From: Psychrobacter sp. Pi2-1
GTDB lineage: Bacteria; Pseudomonadota; Gammaproteobacteria; Pseudomonadales; Moraxellaceae
Direction: 5' to 3'
Length of the DNA: 64,000 nt
Assembly: GCF_904846645.1 (NCBI RefSeq)
Contig: NZ_CAJHBO010000012.1
Location: forward strand, 1-64,000
Part shown: piece by piece, positions 1 to 10,586 of the stretch
How the letters are laid out: each line of letters opens with the position of its first letter
Numbering within the stretch: the first letter of the stretch is position 1
Translations under genes and position numbers: made by a program
The notes under the pieces: model-generated
The model's input: only the letters and a program-made list of their open reading frames with translations
Databases searched by the model: none
Told to the model about the DNA's origin: nothing

Positions 1-71
1 ATGTCATCGAAGCTTTTCATGCTACCAGCCATCTGCTGGGCCAGTTTTTTAATGTCGTTTTGGTTAGTCAT
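1..71 (-). CDS. N-terminus of a small protein, possibly UbiK/BMFP family (partial)
   Basis: A minus-strand start ATG at 69-71 is preceded by an AGGAG ribosome binding site. The visible 23 residues begin MTNQNDIKKLAQQMAGS and run off the left edge. The short polar start followed by an amphipathic helix resembles the opening of UbiK (YqiC) membrane-fusogenic accessory factors of ubiquinone biosynthesis. That comparison rests on very few residues, so the name is tentative. That a gene starts here is well supported by the ribosome binding site and open frame. Confidence 0.45.
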   Translation of the reverse strand, partial: MTNQNDIKKLAQQMAGSMKSFDD

Positions 72-88
72 TGCTTATTCTCCTGTTA

Positions 89-266
89 ATGGATTATAAG
101 CAGTTACACAGTTTTTAGGAAACTCCCACATATCTTTGATGTGACTCCTCCCGTATATGAAATTGAACCTTCTGATGATTAGGGTCGTACAATTGAAACT
201 GTACCTTTGAAAGAAGAAGATGTAAGTCTTCATTGGGTTGCCAGCACTAAAAAATATTCTAATTAA
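89..266 (+). pseudogene. Possible decayed coding remnant
   Basis: The plus strand reads like broken protein-coding sequence. An ATG at 89 opens a frame that stops near 117. A shift of one base continues through LPHIFDVTPPVYEIEPSDD to an in-frame TAG at 180-182. The same frame then resumes through an acidic stretch (IETVPLKEEDVSLHWVAS) to a TAA at 264-266. Amino-acid composition looks coding-like, but no family is recognised and the stretch is short, so this may be chance. Confidence 0.25.
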
Positions 267-455
267 TTGTTTCGATCATTAAGTACACTCAGATGTACAT
301 TGATTCAACCTAAAATCTCATATACAGTGAAATCACTTAGCTACAGTCAAACATTCAAGTCCTCACTAGGGAACCATCAGTTTTACTAACGCCTACCATA
401 ACGTAAGAAAGCGAACGATATTTTATAACCAAAAAATATAATAAACAGTGGAATA

Positions 456-1346
456 TTAAACTGGCTTTACAATCCTTTCCAATAAACTGGCAAATCCCTG
501 CATATACGCCGTATCTTTACTTGAGGTACGCGTCGCGGCGTATAGCTGACAATGAACCCCTTCTCCTAGTGGCCGCGAGACGACCCAACCTTTTTTCTCG
601 TATTCAGCAACTACCCAATCAGGCAATGCTGCTACGCCGCGTTCACTGGCAACCAACTGAATCAGCATCGCGGTCAGCTCTGTCGTACGAACACTCTCAA
701 AGCTTACCTGTGCTGGCGTCATAAAATTAGCAATGATGTCGAGACGTTTGGCCTCTACGGGATAGGCAATTAATGTCTCATTAACCAAATCATCAGGTTC
801 AATAAATTTCTGAGCAGCTAAATCATGCGTTGGTGAGAGTACCAAACGACTCTCATATTCAAACAATGGCTGATAGCTGATACCGTCGAGCGGTAAATCA
901 CTGGTAGTAATAAGCAGATCAATATCACCTTCCATGAGTAGATGATGCGGCTCAGGCTCAAACCCGGTGGCAAAGTCTAGCTCGACATCTGACCACTCAC
1001 GGCGATAGTGGTTAAGTATCGGCATGAGCCAATCAAAGCAGCTATGGCACTCTGATGCTAGGCGTAATCTGCCTGCTTGGCCGTGAGCCAAGCGTTTAAG
1101 GTTAGATTTGGTACGAGTTACTTGCGGTAGGATGTTGTCTGCTAACGCCAGTACCGCTTTACCTGCTGGCGTAAAGCTAAGCGGGCGAGTTCGGCGATTG
1201 ACTAAGCTGATGTCGTAGTAGTTCTCAAGCTCTTTTAATTGATGTGAAACGGCCGAGGCAGTAACGTGTAGCTCATCCGCCGCTGCTGCAAGTGAACCAT
1301 GCGCTCGTAGCGCGGTTAACGTATTAAGATGACGTAGCTCAAGCAT
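456..1346 (-). CDS. metR: LysR-family transcriptional regulator MetR
   Basis: A 296-residue LysR regulator that matches MetR closely from memory. It has an N-terminal winged helix-turn-helix (about residues 1-60, with SLAAAADELHVTASAVSHQL as the recognition region) and a substrate-binding-like domain starting with the MetR-typical SECHSCFDWL. Further shared blocks are YPVEAKRLDI and ERGVAALPDWVV. MetR activates methionine synthase genes with homocysteine as co-effector. No met structural gene lies next to it here. It follows potC on the same strand after about 115 bases, which does not by itself imply co-transcription. Confidence 0.88.
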   Translation of the reverse strand: MLELRHLNTLTALRAHGSLAAAADELHVTASAVSHQLKELENYYDISLVNRRTRPLSFTPAGKAVLALADNILPQVTRTKSNLKRLAHGQAGRLRLASECHSCFDWLMPILNHYRREWSDVELDFATGFEPEPHHLLMEGDIDLLITTSDLPLDGISYQPLFEYESRLVLSPTHDLAAQKFIEPDDLVNETLIAYPVEAKRLDIIANFMTPAQVSFESVRTTELTAMLIQLVASERGVAALPDWVVAEYEKKGWVVSRPLGEGVHCQLYAATRTSSKDTAYMQGFASLLERIVKPV

Positions 1347-1461
1347 AATATAACCTAACCGCTAAGGTGAGAAAAATTCATTATAGTCAATATAGCGCTG
1401 ACTTTCACTCATAGTCCATTATTAATGAGTAGTTAATAGGCAATTAGTCAGCAATCAACAT

Positions 1462-2268
1462 CTAGCGCTTGCGTAATAATAACTGTGAGATAAACACCAA
1501 TACTAGTGAAGCAACCAGCAATAACGTACCAATGGCGTTGACTTCTGGCTTGAGTCCTACGCGCACCATAGAATAAATGCGCAGCGGTAAAATCTCATAG
1601 CTAGGCCCTGTGACAAAGGTCGACACCACTACATCATCTAGCGATAAGGTAAAAGCCAGCAACCAACCTGCCATAACCGCAGGCAAGATAACTGGAATCA
1701 ATACGGTGCGCACCATGGTTGATTCGTTAGCCCCCAAGTCACGTGCCGCTTCCATTAGACGCTCATCTAAACTACTTAATCGTGCAAAGACGGTAATAAC
1801 GACGAAGGGTAAGCAAAAGGTAATGTGTGCCAATAATAGTGACACAAAACCTAACTGTAGACCGATTAACAAAAACAGTGCTAATAATGAAATGGCTAAT
1901 ACAATCTCAGGCGACATCATCAGGACAAACAGTAGCCCATTTAGTAAGCCTTTACCGCGAAAGTTGTAACGATGTAACGCCAGCGCTGTAAGCGTGCCTA
2001 TCAAAGTTGAGACGGTGGCTGCCACCAATCCTAAGACAATCGAGTGCCAAAATGCATCTAGCATCGCTTGGTTATTGAATAGTGATTCGTACCACTTTAA
2101 GCTAAAGCCGCCCCAGTTGTAGCCAATTTTCGACTTGTTAAATGACAGCACCACCAAAACAATGATGGGCAGATACAACAGGGTATAAATAAGTCCGAGA
2201 TAGCCTTTGGCAGCGATACTACCAATCTTGAGCGTACGAGTTTTTTTATTCGGTGAGCTATAAGACAT
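1462..2268 (-). CDS. potC: Spermidine/putrescine ABC transporter permease PotC
   Basis: A 268-residue inner-membrane permease with about six hydrophobic segments. The cytoplasmic EAA loop (EAARDLGANESTMVRTVLIP, about residues 173-192) contacts the ATPase. Sequence and position after PotA and PotB identify it as PotC (PotI in the putrescine-specific systems). Its start overlaps the potB stop by one base, showing translational coupling. Substrate (spermidine versus putrescine) cannot be decided from the permease. It is the last gene of the operon and no binding-protein gene follows. Confidence 0.88.
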   Translation of the reverse strand: MSYSSPNKKTRTLKIGSIAAKGYLGLIYTLLYLPIIVLVVLSFNKSKIGYNWGGFSLKWYESLFNNQAMLDAFWHSIVLGLVAATVSTLIGTLTALALHRYNFRGKGLLNGLLFVLMMSPEIVLAISLLALFLLIGLQLGFVSLLLAHITFCLPFVVITVFARLSSLDERLMEAARDLGANESTMVRTVLIPVILPAVMAGWLLAFTLSLDDVVVSTFVTGPSYEILPLRIYSMVRVGLKPEVNAIGTLLLVASLVLVFISQLLLRKR

Positions 2269-3146
2269 TAGGCCACCTCATTAAAGTCAGTTTTGCCAAT
2301 GCGGCGGCTACTGGCACGGTAGGCCAGTAATAATACCGCCATCGCTAATGTCAATAAGACGCTGGCCGCAGCACCAAAGGGCCAATCACGCGCATCCAAA
2401 AATTGGTTTTTAATAATATTACCGACCAGTAAATTGCGAGAGCCACCCAAGATATCCGCCACATAAAACATGCCCATTGCAGGCAACAGCACGAGCAGTA
2501 CACCAGAGATAATCCCAGGGGTCGTTAGTGGCAATACCACATGCCAAAAGGTCTGTGTTTTAGTTGCGCCCAAATCCTGCGAAGCCAATAGCATGTCATT
2601 GCGTAAGTCAGTAAATACGGCATATAGCGGTAGCACCATAAACGGAAATAACAAGTAAGTTAGTCCTGCGATCACCGCGCCTTGGGTATATAAAATATCG
2701 ATAGGGGTATCGATTACGCCGATTGCCAATAGCAATTTATTAATCAAGCCATTGTTAGCAAATAGTAATTTGAGCGCATAAGTCCGCACTAAAGAGTTGG
2801 TCCAAAAAGGCAGTATCAGTAGTAGCATCAGCAACGGCTGCCAACGTACTTTTGCTTTAGATATTAGCCATGCAAAAGGGTAGCCAAGCAATAGGCAGAT
2901 AACCGTTGTGATACCTGCCATCCATAATGAGTGGACAAATACTTCAAAATACAATGGGTCAATCATCCGCACATAGCTGTCGATACTGACTGGCAAGCTG
3001 ATAAAGGCACTACTATCACGGGTCAAAAAACTGACAGCGATGACTAGGATATTTGGTAATAGTGCAAATATCAGCAGCCAACCCCAGATTAGCCAAAGCG
3101 TGGCGGTACGAAATGGACTTTTACTGCCTAAGTGGTTGCGGACCAT
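2268..3146 (-). CDS. potB: Spermidine/putrescine ABC transporter permease PotB
   Basis: A 292-residue permease that forms the heterodimeric membrane channel with PotC. Hydrophobic segments begin around residue 18, and the EAA-type loop (SQDLGATKTQTFWHVVLPLT, about 189-208) is in the usual position. The LPFWTNSLVRTYA block is typical of PotB/PotH. It is fused to its neighbours by one-base stop/start overlaps on both sides, so potA-potB-potC is a single operon. Confidence 0.88.
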   Translation of the reverse strand: MVRNHLGSKSPFRTATLWLIWGWLLIFALLPNILVIAVSFLTRDSSAFISLPVSIDSYVRMIDPLYFEVFVHSLWMAGITTVICLLLGYPFAWLISKAKVRWQPLLMLLLILPFWTNSLVRTYALKLLFANNGLINKLLLAIGVIDTPIDILYTQGAVIAGLTYLLFPFMVLPLYAVFTDLRNDMLLASQDLGATKTQTFWHVVLPLTTPGIISGVLLVLLPAMGMFYVADILGGSRNLLVGNIIKNQFLDARDWPFGAAASVLLTLAMAVLLLAYRASSRRIGKTDFNEVA

Positions 3147-4387
3147 CAGCTACCATCCTTTTGTGCAGTTGTGTCTGGCATAGTTTCAGAGTCTTCTGGC
3201 AATACCCATTCCCAGCCATCTACCCATGAGACTTTAACGCCTTCATTTAGTTTGTAATCAAAGCTCGGGTCGTCTTCATCAAAAAACTCAGAGGCTTTAA
3301 TGATATGACCATTTGCCAGTTCGATAATCGAGTCTAAGGTGCTGCCTTTATAGTTACTCTCGATGACACGGCCTAACAGTCCACTATGCTCGTTATCTTT
3401 TGGATCATATATTCGTAAGTCTTCGGGGCGCAGTAGTAAATTGACGATATCGCCCACTTGTACATCATTGGCAAAATTGGGACGACGTAAGTTGCGTAAG
3501 GTGGTTGGCCCTGCTTGCGCCTGCGCTTCACAGACTTCGACCTCTATACGTCCGTTGGTCATTTTACCATCGCGATCTGGCTGGTCTGGATGGACACCTT
3601 TAACCTCAGCTCTAAATAAATTGGTCTCGCCGATAAATTTGGCAGTAAACAGATTGGCAGGGGTTTCATAGATCTCGATAGGCGTACCGATTTGCTGGAA
3701 CGTACCGTCTTTCATCACGGCAATACGGTCTGACATTGACAGCGCTTCTTCTTGGTCATGAGTCACGAAAACGAAGGTAATGCCCAGCTCACGTTGTAGA
3801 CGCTTCAGCTCAGATTGCATTTGCAGGCGTAGTTTGTGATCGAGTGCGGATAACGGTTCATCAAGCAATAGTAATTTAGGACGGTTAATCACCGCACGAG
3901 CAATCGCAACTCGCTGCTGCTGACCACCAGATAGATCTTGTGGCTTGCGGTTGGCCAAATGCTCTAGCTGTACCATCGCTAGCATCTCACTGACGCGTTT
4001 TTGAATCTCAGCTTTTGGCACTTTTTTTAGCTTTAGGCCATAAGCCACGTTTTGGGCAACGCTCATATGAGGAAACAACGCATACTGCTGAAATACGGTA
4101 TTGACCGGACGTTTATCAGCGGACAAGCCTGCCATCTGTACGCCATCCAAATATATCGCCCCAGCGTTCGGCTGCTCAAAGCCTGCAATCAAGCGTAGTA
4201 ATGTCGTCTTACCACAGCCTGATGGGCCAAGTAACGTCAAAAACTCACCATGCTTGATATCAAGGTTGATGTCTTTTAGGACTTCAGTTTGATCATAGGT
4301 TTTTTTTAGACCAGTCAGTTGCAGCAGCACCTGATCATCATGAGGTGACGCAGAGGTGTTATGCGTATTTTGAGATAAGTCGGTCAT
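3146..4387 (-). CDS. potA: Spermidine/putrescine ABC transporter ATP-binding protein PotA
   Basis: A 413-residue ABC ATPase energising polyamine import. Walker A is GPSGCGKTT (about 54-62), the signature [14 protein letters not shown] starts at 152, Walker B with LLLLDEP is near 172-178, and the switch histidine H210 lies in [11 protein letters not shown]. The C-terminal TOBE-type regulatory region (about 240-390) is typical of PotA/PotG. The first 20 residues are a polar extension. An upstream GGAACAG can serve as ribosome binding site. First gene of potABC. Confidence 0.92.
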   Translation of the reverse strand: MTDLSQNTHNTSASPHDDQVLLQLTGLKKTYDQTEVLKDINLDIKHGEFLTLLGPSGCGKTTLLRLIAGFEQPNAGAIYLDGVQMAGLSADKRPVNTVFQQYALFPHMSVAQNVAYGLKLKKVPKAEIQKRVSEMLAMVQLEHLANRKPQDLSGGQQQRVAIARAVINRPKLLLLDEPLSALDHKLRLQMQSELKRLQRELGITFVFVTHDQEEALSMSDRIAVMKDGTFQQIGTPIEIYETPANLFTAKFIGETNLFRAEVKGVHPDQPDRDGKMTNGRIEVEVCEAQAQAGPTTLRNLRRPNFANDVQVGDIVNLLLRPEDLRIYDPKDNEHSGLLGRVIESNYKGSTLDSIIELANGHIIKASEFFDEDDPSFDYKLNEGVKVSWVDGWEWVLPEDSETMPDTTAQKDGS

Positions 4388-4788
4388 AATATCTGTTCCT
4401 GAGCGTCCAATAGCTATATGCAGCTGGCTGTCATTATAGGGATTGGCATGAGCGTAAGCGCGGTCTAAATGCTGCCTGATTGCTGCCTGAATGATGCGTA
4501 TTATAACAAACCCTTAATAGAATTCAGTGCAAGTTCGTTATAAGTTACGCGAGTCATACTGTCGTAGCAGCGATATATACAGCTGTCTTTTTAGATGTGA
4601 CTACATTCACCTAGCGATATTTAGACAAATTTTTTTACCATTTTTTGGTTTTTATTGCTATACAATCACGTTATGGCTGACAAACATGATTAGCCTGATA
4701 GTTTGGCGATAATTAGCCAATCTGTGCTTGAATACATATATGCAAAACAGCTTATAACTCTAATATTATTGATGATAAAGGATCTCTC
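4388..4788. other. Intergenic region between divergent potA and carbonic anhydrase
   Basis: No convincing gene. It should hold the divergent promoters of potABC and the carbonic anhydrase. The 10-base word TGCTGCCTGA occurs twice, at 4470-4479 and 4481-4490, one helical turn apart, which could be an operator for potA. A 61-codon plus-strand frame at 4527-4712 lacks a good ribosome binding site and looks spurious. Confidence 0.5.
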
Positions 4789-5427
4789 ATGCCTACCGAT
4801 ACACGTCCAACCACAGGTCAAGAAGCGCTTGAGCTTTTAAAAGCAGGTAATGCACGCTACGTTGATAGCCTCACCAGTACCGATGAGTATATGCAGCGCC
4901 GTCCAGAGTTGGTCAAGGATCAAAATCCATTGGCTATTATTTTGGGTTGCTCAGATGCGCGAGTACCCGTTGAGATTGTTTTTGATCAAGGTTTGGGAGA
5001 TTTGTTTGTTATACGAGTTGCGGGTAACGTGGTTGCACCATCGCAGATTGGTTCAATCGAGTTTGCAGCTGAAGCCTTTGGTACGCAATTGGTAGTGGTA
5101 CTTGGACATTCAAAATGTGGCGCTGTCACGGCTTGCGTTGAGACATTGATTAACCCTGAGCAGAACTATTCACCTAACTTGCAATCTATCGTTGATCGTA
5201 TTCGCCCAAGCGTTTATAACTTGCACGAACTGGCAACTGCTAATGGTCAAGACGTCGATGCAGACGAGCTGGTCGATCGCTCTATCCGCGCGAACGTACG
5301 TATGTCAGTCAGTCAGCTAAAGCATGGCTCACGTGCATTAGAGGACTTAACCAATAGTGGTCAGCTATTGGTAGTCGGCGCTGAGTATGACTTAGAGACA
5401 GGAAAAGTGCGTTTTTTAGATAGCTAA
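4789..5427 (+). CDS. can: Beta-class carbonic anhydrase
   Basis: A 212-residue zinc enzyme interconverting CO2 and bicarbonate. The zinc ligands and the Asp/Arg dyad are visible: C54, D56 and R58 in ILGCSDARVP, and H107 and C110 in VLGHSKCGAV. The length and the RVAGNVV block are normal for the beta class. The start is supported by AAAGGA eight bases upstream. No export signal, so it is cytoplasmic, where it likely supplies bicarbonate for biosynthesis. It appears to be monocistronic. Confidence 0.9.
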   Translation: MPTDTRPTTGQEALELLKAGNARYVDSLTSTDEYMQRRPELVKDQNPLAIILGCSDARVPVEIVFDQGLGDLFVIRVAGNVVAPSQIGSIEFAAEAFGTQLVVVLGHSKCGAVTACVETLINPEQNYSPNLQSIVDRIRPSVYNLHELATANGQDVDADELVDRSIRANVRMSVSQLKHGSRALEDLTNSGQLLVVGAEYDLETGKVRFLDS

Positions 5428-5612
5428 TCAGTCTTAGGTAGATTCAGATAACTAGCTAGTTAGGGCATAAAGACGAACATACCTTGTTCATATTCTTACA
5501 AAACCCTATCAGTTATTTTGCCATTTTTTATTATGATAAGAGAACGGCGCAAATTACGACAATCGTGATTTGCGTGTTTATGTATTTATTTTTGAATTAT
5601 ATTAGGATAATT

Positions 5613-6176
5613 ATGTCTACTTCATCTAACAACAATAACGACGCAATAGACCAGCCTGCTAGCAGCGTTAATATGGATGGTGTTCAGCCAATTTCATCAC
5701 AGACGACCGGTTTTACTTTTAACCACACCATGCTACGTGTCAAAGATCCTGTTAAATCACTAGCGTTTTACACTGGTGTCTTGGGCATGACCTTGCTTGC
5801 TGTTAAGAAGTTCCCTGACATGGGATTCGATTTATATTTCTTGGCTAAGTTGACTGAGAGCGAGCGCGAAAACTTGCCAACTGGCGATGATCTAGAAATT
5901 TTTGCTTTCCGTCAACGTGGTATTTTAGAGTTGACGCACAACTACGGTACCGAGACAAAAGCTGACTTTAGCTATCATGACGGCAATCAAGATCCACAAG
6001 GTTTTGGTCATATTTGCTTTAGCGTACCGAATTTAGAAGAAGCAGTTGCTTGGTTTGATAAAAATGACGTCGAATTTAAAAAGCGTCCAGAAGATGGCAG
6101 CATGAAAAATATTGCTTTTATCAAGGACGTTGATGGCTATTGGATCGAAATCGTACAAGCTGATTTGATGTCATAA
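5613..6176 (+). CDS. gloA: Lactoylglutathione lyase (glyoxalase I)
   Basis: A 187-residue protein that isomerises the methylglyoxal-glutathione hemithioacetal to lactoylglutathione. The four metal ligands of the glyoxalase fold fit H38 (NHTMLRVKD), E106 (ILELTHNYG), H133 (GFGHICFSV) and E179 (GYWIEIVQ). The LAFYTGVLGM and DPQGFGHI blocks are glyoxalase I hallmarks. The frame is open back to 5484, but the ATG at 5613 has an AGGATAA ribosome binding site, and the extra 43 residues would be an unlikely hydrophobic extension. The first 35 residues are a polar tail of no known role. Confidence 0.9.
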   Translation: MSTSSNNNNDAIDQPASSVNMDGVQPISSQTTGFTFNHTMLRVKDPVKSLAFYTGVLGMTLLAVKKFPDMGFDLYFLAKLTESERENLPTGDDLEIFAFRQRGILELTHNYGTETKADFSYHDGNQDPQGFGHICFSVPNLEEAVAWFDKNDVEFKKRPEDGSMKNIAFIKDVDGYWIEIVQADLMS

Positions 6177-6253
6177 CTGGCAAAGAAGCAGTGAGGTTTT
6201 CATTTGTTTATCCCCTTAAACACGCGCTAAGACAGCAATAGGAGCAACCCTTT

Positions 6254-7213
6254 ATGCCCACCCCCGACGTGAGTCGCATATCGAATACTCTAACCGATGG
6301 TGTAACCATCTATCAACAAGTGGTCTATACCACGCAAGACTTGGCAAGTGGCTTTATTGAGCGCATTCCATATTTTGTGGCGGCGCTCATTGTGTTGGGG
6401 ATTTTTTGGCTATTGTCGATTATTTTCAAAAAAGTAGTGCATAAAACCTTAGGCGCGCGCGTGCGTCATCAAAATTTGGTGAAGGTGTTTCAGCGGATAG
6501 GTGGGGCGCTTATTTTCTTTATTGGTTTTATGATAGCGATGGTTATTGCAGTGCCAGGATTCACCCCTGCTAAGCTGATTGGCGCGCTCGGTATTGGTTC
6601 CGTTGCTATCGGTTTTGCTTTTAAGGATATCTTCCAAAACTTACTCTCTGGTATCTTGCTGCTAATTTCAGAGCCGTTTCGTATCGGTGATCAGATTGTC
6701 TCAGGCGACTATGAAGGAACAGTCGAAGATATCAAAATTCGCGCAACCACCATCAGGACTTATGATGGCCGTCAAGTGGTGATTCCAAATTCAGATCTCT
6801 ATACCTCAGCATTGACCGTCAATACCGCTTATAAGCAGCGCCGTCTGCAAGTCGCAGTTGGTATCGGTTATGAAGATGATATCGAAGCGGCCAAAGCTGA
6901 GATTATAAAAGCATTAGATAAGATAGAGAGCGTCTCGAAGAAAGCAACGCCAAGCGTGATTGCTACTGGTTTTGGTGGTTCGTCCATTGATCTAATGGTA
7001 CGCTGGTTTATCGAAGATGGTACGCAAGCCAATAAGGTTGCCTCGATTCATCAAGTAATTGTAGGTATCAAAAACTCGTTGGATGCAGCGGGCGTAAATA
7101 TTCCATTCCCAATACGTACGATCGATTTGAGTGATCCTTCAGTGAGTGCAATCGTTAATAAAATGAACGAGCAGCAAGACGTTGTGGATGTGAATAAAAC
7201 AGTAGCAGAGTAG
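6254..7213 (+). CDS. mscS: MscS-family small-conductance mechanosensitive channel
   Basis: A 319-residue inner-membrane channel that opens under membrane tension to release solutes after hypo-osmotic shock. Three transmembrane segments are visible (about 38-58, 80-100 and 105-135). The third is Gly/Ala-rich as in the MscS pore helix (LGIGSVAIGFAFKDIFQNLLSG). It is followed by the beta domain (PFRIGDQIVSGDYEGTVEDI) and the C-terminal domain. The core matches E. coli MscS in size. A GGAG ribosome binding site precedes the ATG. Confidence 0.88.
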   Translation: MPTPDVSRISNTLTDGVTIYQQVVYTTQDLASGFIERIPYFVAALIVLGIFWLLSIIFKKVVHKTLGARVRHQNLVKVFQRIGGALIFFIGFMIAMVIAVPGFTPAKLIGALGIGSVAIGFAFKDIFQNLLSGILLLISEPFRIGDQIVSGDYEGTVEDIKIRATTIRTYDGRQVVIPNSDLYTSALTVNTAYKQRRLQVAVGIGYEDDIEAAKAEIIKALDKIESVSKKATPSVIATGFGGSSIDLMVRWFIEDGTQANKVASIHQVIVGIKNSLDAAGVNIPFPIRTIDLSDPSVSAIVNKMNEQQDVVDVNKTVAE

Positions 7214-7274
7214 GGCGCTCGGTGAAATATTTAATTAGTGTTAAAACTTTGATTTCCACATTATTCAGAAAACT

Positions 7275-7311
7275 AAAAAACCGCCACATCAATTGATATG
7301 GCGGTTTTTTT
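7275..7311. terminator. Bidirectional terminator between mscS and cytochrome c'
   Basis: An A-run, the stem CCGCCA/TGGCGG (extended inward by a nearly perfect arm) and a run of seven T lie between two convergent genes. It should work in both directions. Confidence 0.85.
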
Positions 7312-7342
7312 ATACGTGTCTACGTGCTATAAATACAAAGCT

Positions 7343-7819
7343 TTATTCGTCTTTCGCTCTAAAGTCGGTATGGCATGATTTACAGCTTGCACCAACTTGT
7401 CCAAACGCAGGCTTAACATCGTCCATGCTAGTGGCGTTTTGGGCGGCGGCGTTTAGCTCAGCAGTGACTTTTTGAAAGTTTTCCGCTTCAGCACTGAATC
7501 CATCAGCATTAGACCAAACCGCTTCGGTAGCATTGCCTACCGCTTCTGGATCTTCAAAATGACTCCAAGGCTTGGCGGCATCTTCCGCCAAGAACGCCGC
7601 TTGCTCTTTAAATACATCGGCATCAAATGTGTCAGGTGCTTTTGCCATATCACCCATAACGCCCATTGCATCGCCCCAGTTTTTCATGGCGTCTTGACGC
7701 GCTTGCACGTCAGGGTTAGATCCTGTTGAGGTGCTACAGGCCGTTAGACCCAGTGCAGCCGCTATCAAAGTAACGCTAAACAGAGATTTGAAAGATTTGT
7801 TGGTATGAACCTGTGCCAT
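7343..7819 (-). CDS. Cytochrome c' family protein with lipoprotein signal
   Basis: A 158-residue exported haem protein. The N-terminus has a lipobox ending LTAC (C28), so the mature protein is probably a lipoprotein. The C-terminal CKSCH (146-150) is the single c-type haem site, placed near the end of a four-helix bundle as in cytochrome c' and c-556. The RQDAMKNWGDAMG helix supplies the distal side. Cytochromes c' bind NO or CO, and the role here is inferred only. AGGAG precedes the start. A membrane-anchored cytochrome c' is less common than a soluble one. Confidence 0.8.
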   Translation of the reverse strand: MAQVHTNKSFKSLFSVTLIAAALGLTACSTSTGSNPDVQARQDAMKNWGDAMGVMGDMAKAPDTFDADVFKEQAAFLAEDAAKPWSHFEDPEAVGNATEAVWSNADGFSAEAENFQKVTAELNAAAQNATSMDDVKPAFGQVGASCKSCHTDFRAKDE

Positions 7820-8206
7820 ATGACTTACTCCTTTAAACTTGGCTAATAGTAAGCGCGATTAAAAACGCTCGCTTTGACTTAAAATATAGTTATACAAAAT
7901 ACTGCCTAAAATTCTTCTGAGCACAGTTGCTAATAAAGAACGTCTTCTATTGTAACGGTTATCTGCGCGTTGGGAATTATATAGTTGTTATATCCTCGTA
8001 ATATTTTAAATAAGCATACTTTAACTTGGTTGTGTGTGCTTAAGGTTAGTTGCGGTGATTGTATAGTAGCTACACAACATATTTCTGTACGATAAGAATG
8101 TGAGAAGAGTTCTTTTGGATAGTACTGACAATAAAAAAGGCCAGCGAATAGAGGCTGACCTTCTTAGTATTCTCAAAAAATATGAATGCCGTGATATTTA
8201 CGGAAA
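7820..8206. other. Intergenic region upstream of the cytochrome c' gene
   Basis: AT-rich, with no open frame of note. It contains the hemF terminator near its right end and presumably the cytochrome promoter near its left end. I see no convincing operator or RNA element. Confidence 0.5.
8133..8162 (-). terminator. Terminator of the ribA-hemF unit
   Basis: Read on the minus strand, AAGGTCAGC and GCTGGCCTT form a nine-pair stem (one wobble) with an eight-base loop, followed by a run of T. It lies 45 bases past the hemF stop. Confidence 0.8.
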
Positions 8207-9953
<1,747 letters not shown>

Positions 9954-10586
9954 TGCTGTCCTACATAAGCCTAAAGTCGTGGCGGTGAAAAGTATGTTAT
10001 TGCTGTTCTAGATGAGCGCTGTTTGAGCCGGTTACTGTTCGAGATAACTACTGTTTTCGATATAACTATTAGTTGAGATGAGCATGTCACCTAAACTTTA
10101 CTGCTAAAATTAAGATGATACCAGTATAACCTGTTCATAAAGACAGCGTGCTCATTGTATTTTTTATAAAAACACACAAAGTTCACAGACGACGCACGAT
10201 GATTAAAGCGACAATTAAAAAAAAATGCTATTATGCCATACTATTTTGACGGATACAGTGACAAGTCTTTACCCTTACATTACTATGTCGTCACTAACAT
10301 CCGCTATTGATGCAAAATAATAGGGCATAATGTCACCCCTCAGTTGTCAATAGTATGAAAGCATCAATATTTTGATATCAAAACGTTGGTATTGACGCGC
10401 GGTCTATTGTGCTAGCGTGTCTACTGTCGTAAGTAGCGCAGCTATACAAATACGAAAGTTGCATGAATAATTATATGGTCGATTACATCAATAATGATGT
10501 AGGTATTATTGACGTCTTTTGATTATAGTCACCGCTATATTTTAAAGACACGTCTTGTCAGCAGATTGGTAGGTATCGTACGGTTT
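9954..10586. other. Intergenic region between divergent ribA and dxs
   Basis: About 630 bases without a supported gene. It must contain both divergent promoters. I found no FMN riboswitch-like conserved core near ribA and no terminator. The frame of dxs is open from 10509, but the first 26 codons are probably not translated. Confidence 0.45.

Noticed and set aside
4470..4490. Paired TGCTGCCTGA words before potA as a known operator
   Set aside because: Two copies are visible, but they match no operator I can name.
4527..4712. Plus-strand open frame of 61 codons before the carbonic anhydrase gene
   Set aside because: No ribosome binding site and an unusual composition rich in Tyr, Phe and Ile; it lies in the promoter region.
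5484..5612. Upstream extension of the glyoxalase I frame
   Set aside because: The ATG at 5613 has a good ribosome binding site and the extension encodes a hydrophobic segment not found in the family.
9954..10586. FMN riboswitch upstream of ribA
   Set aside because: No conserved RFN-type core could be recognised, and the known element is usually before ribB.
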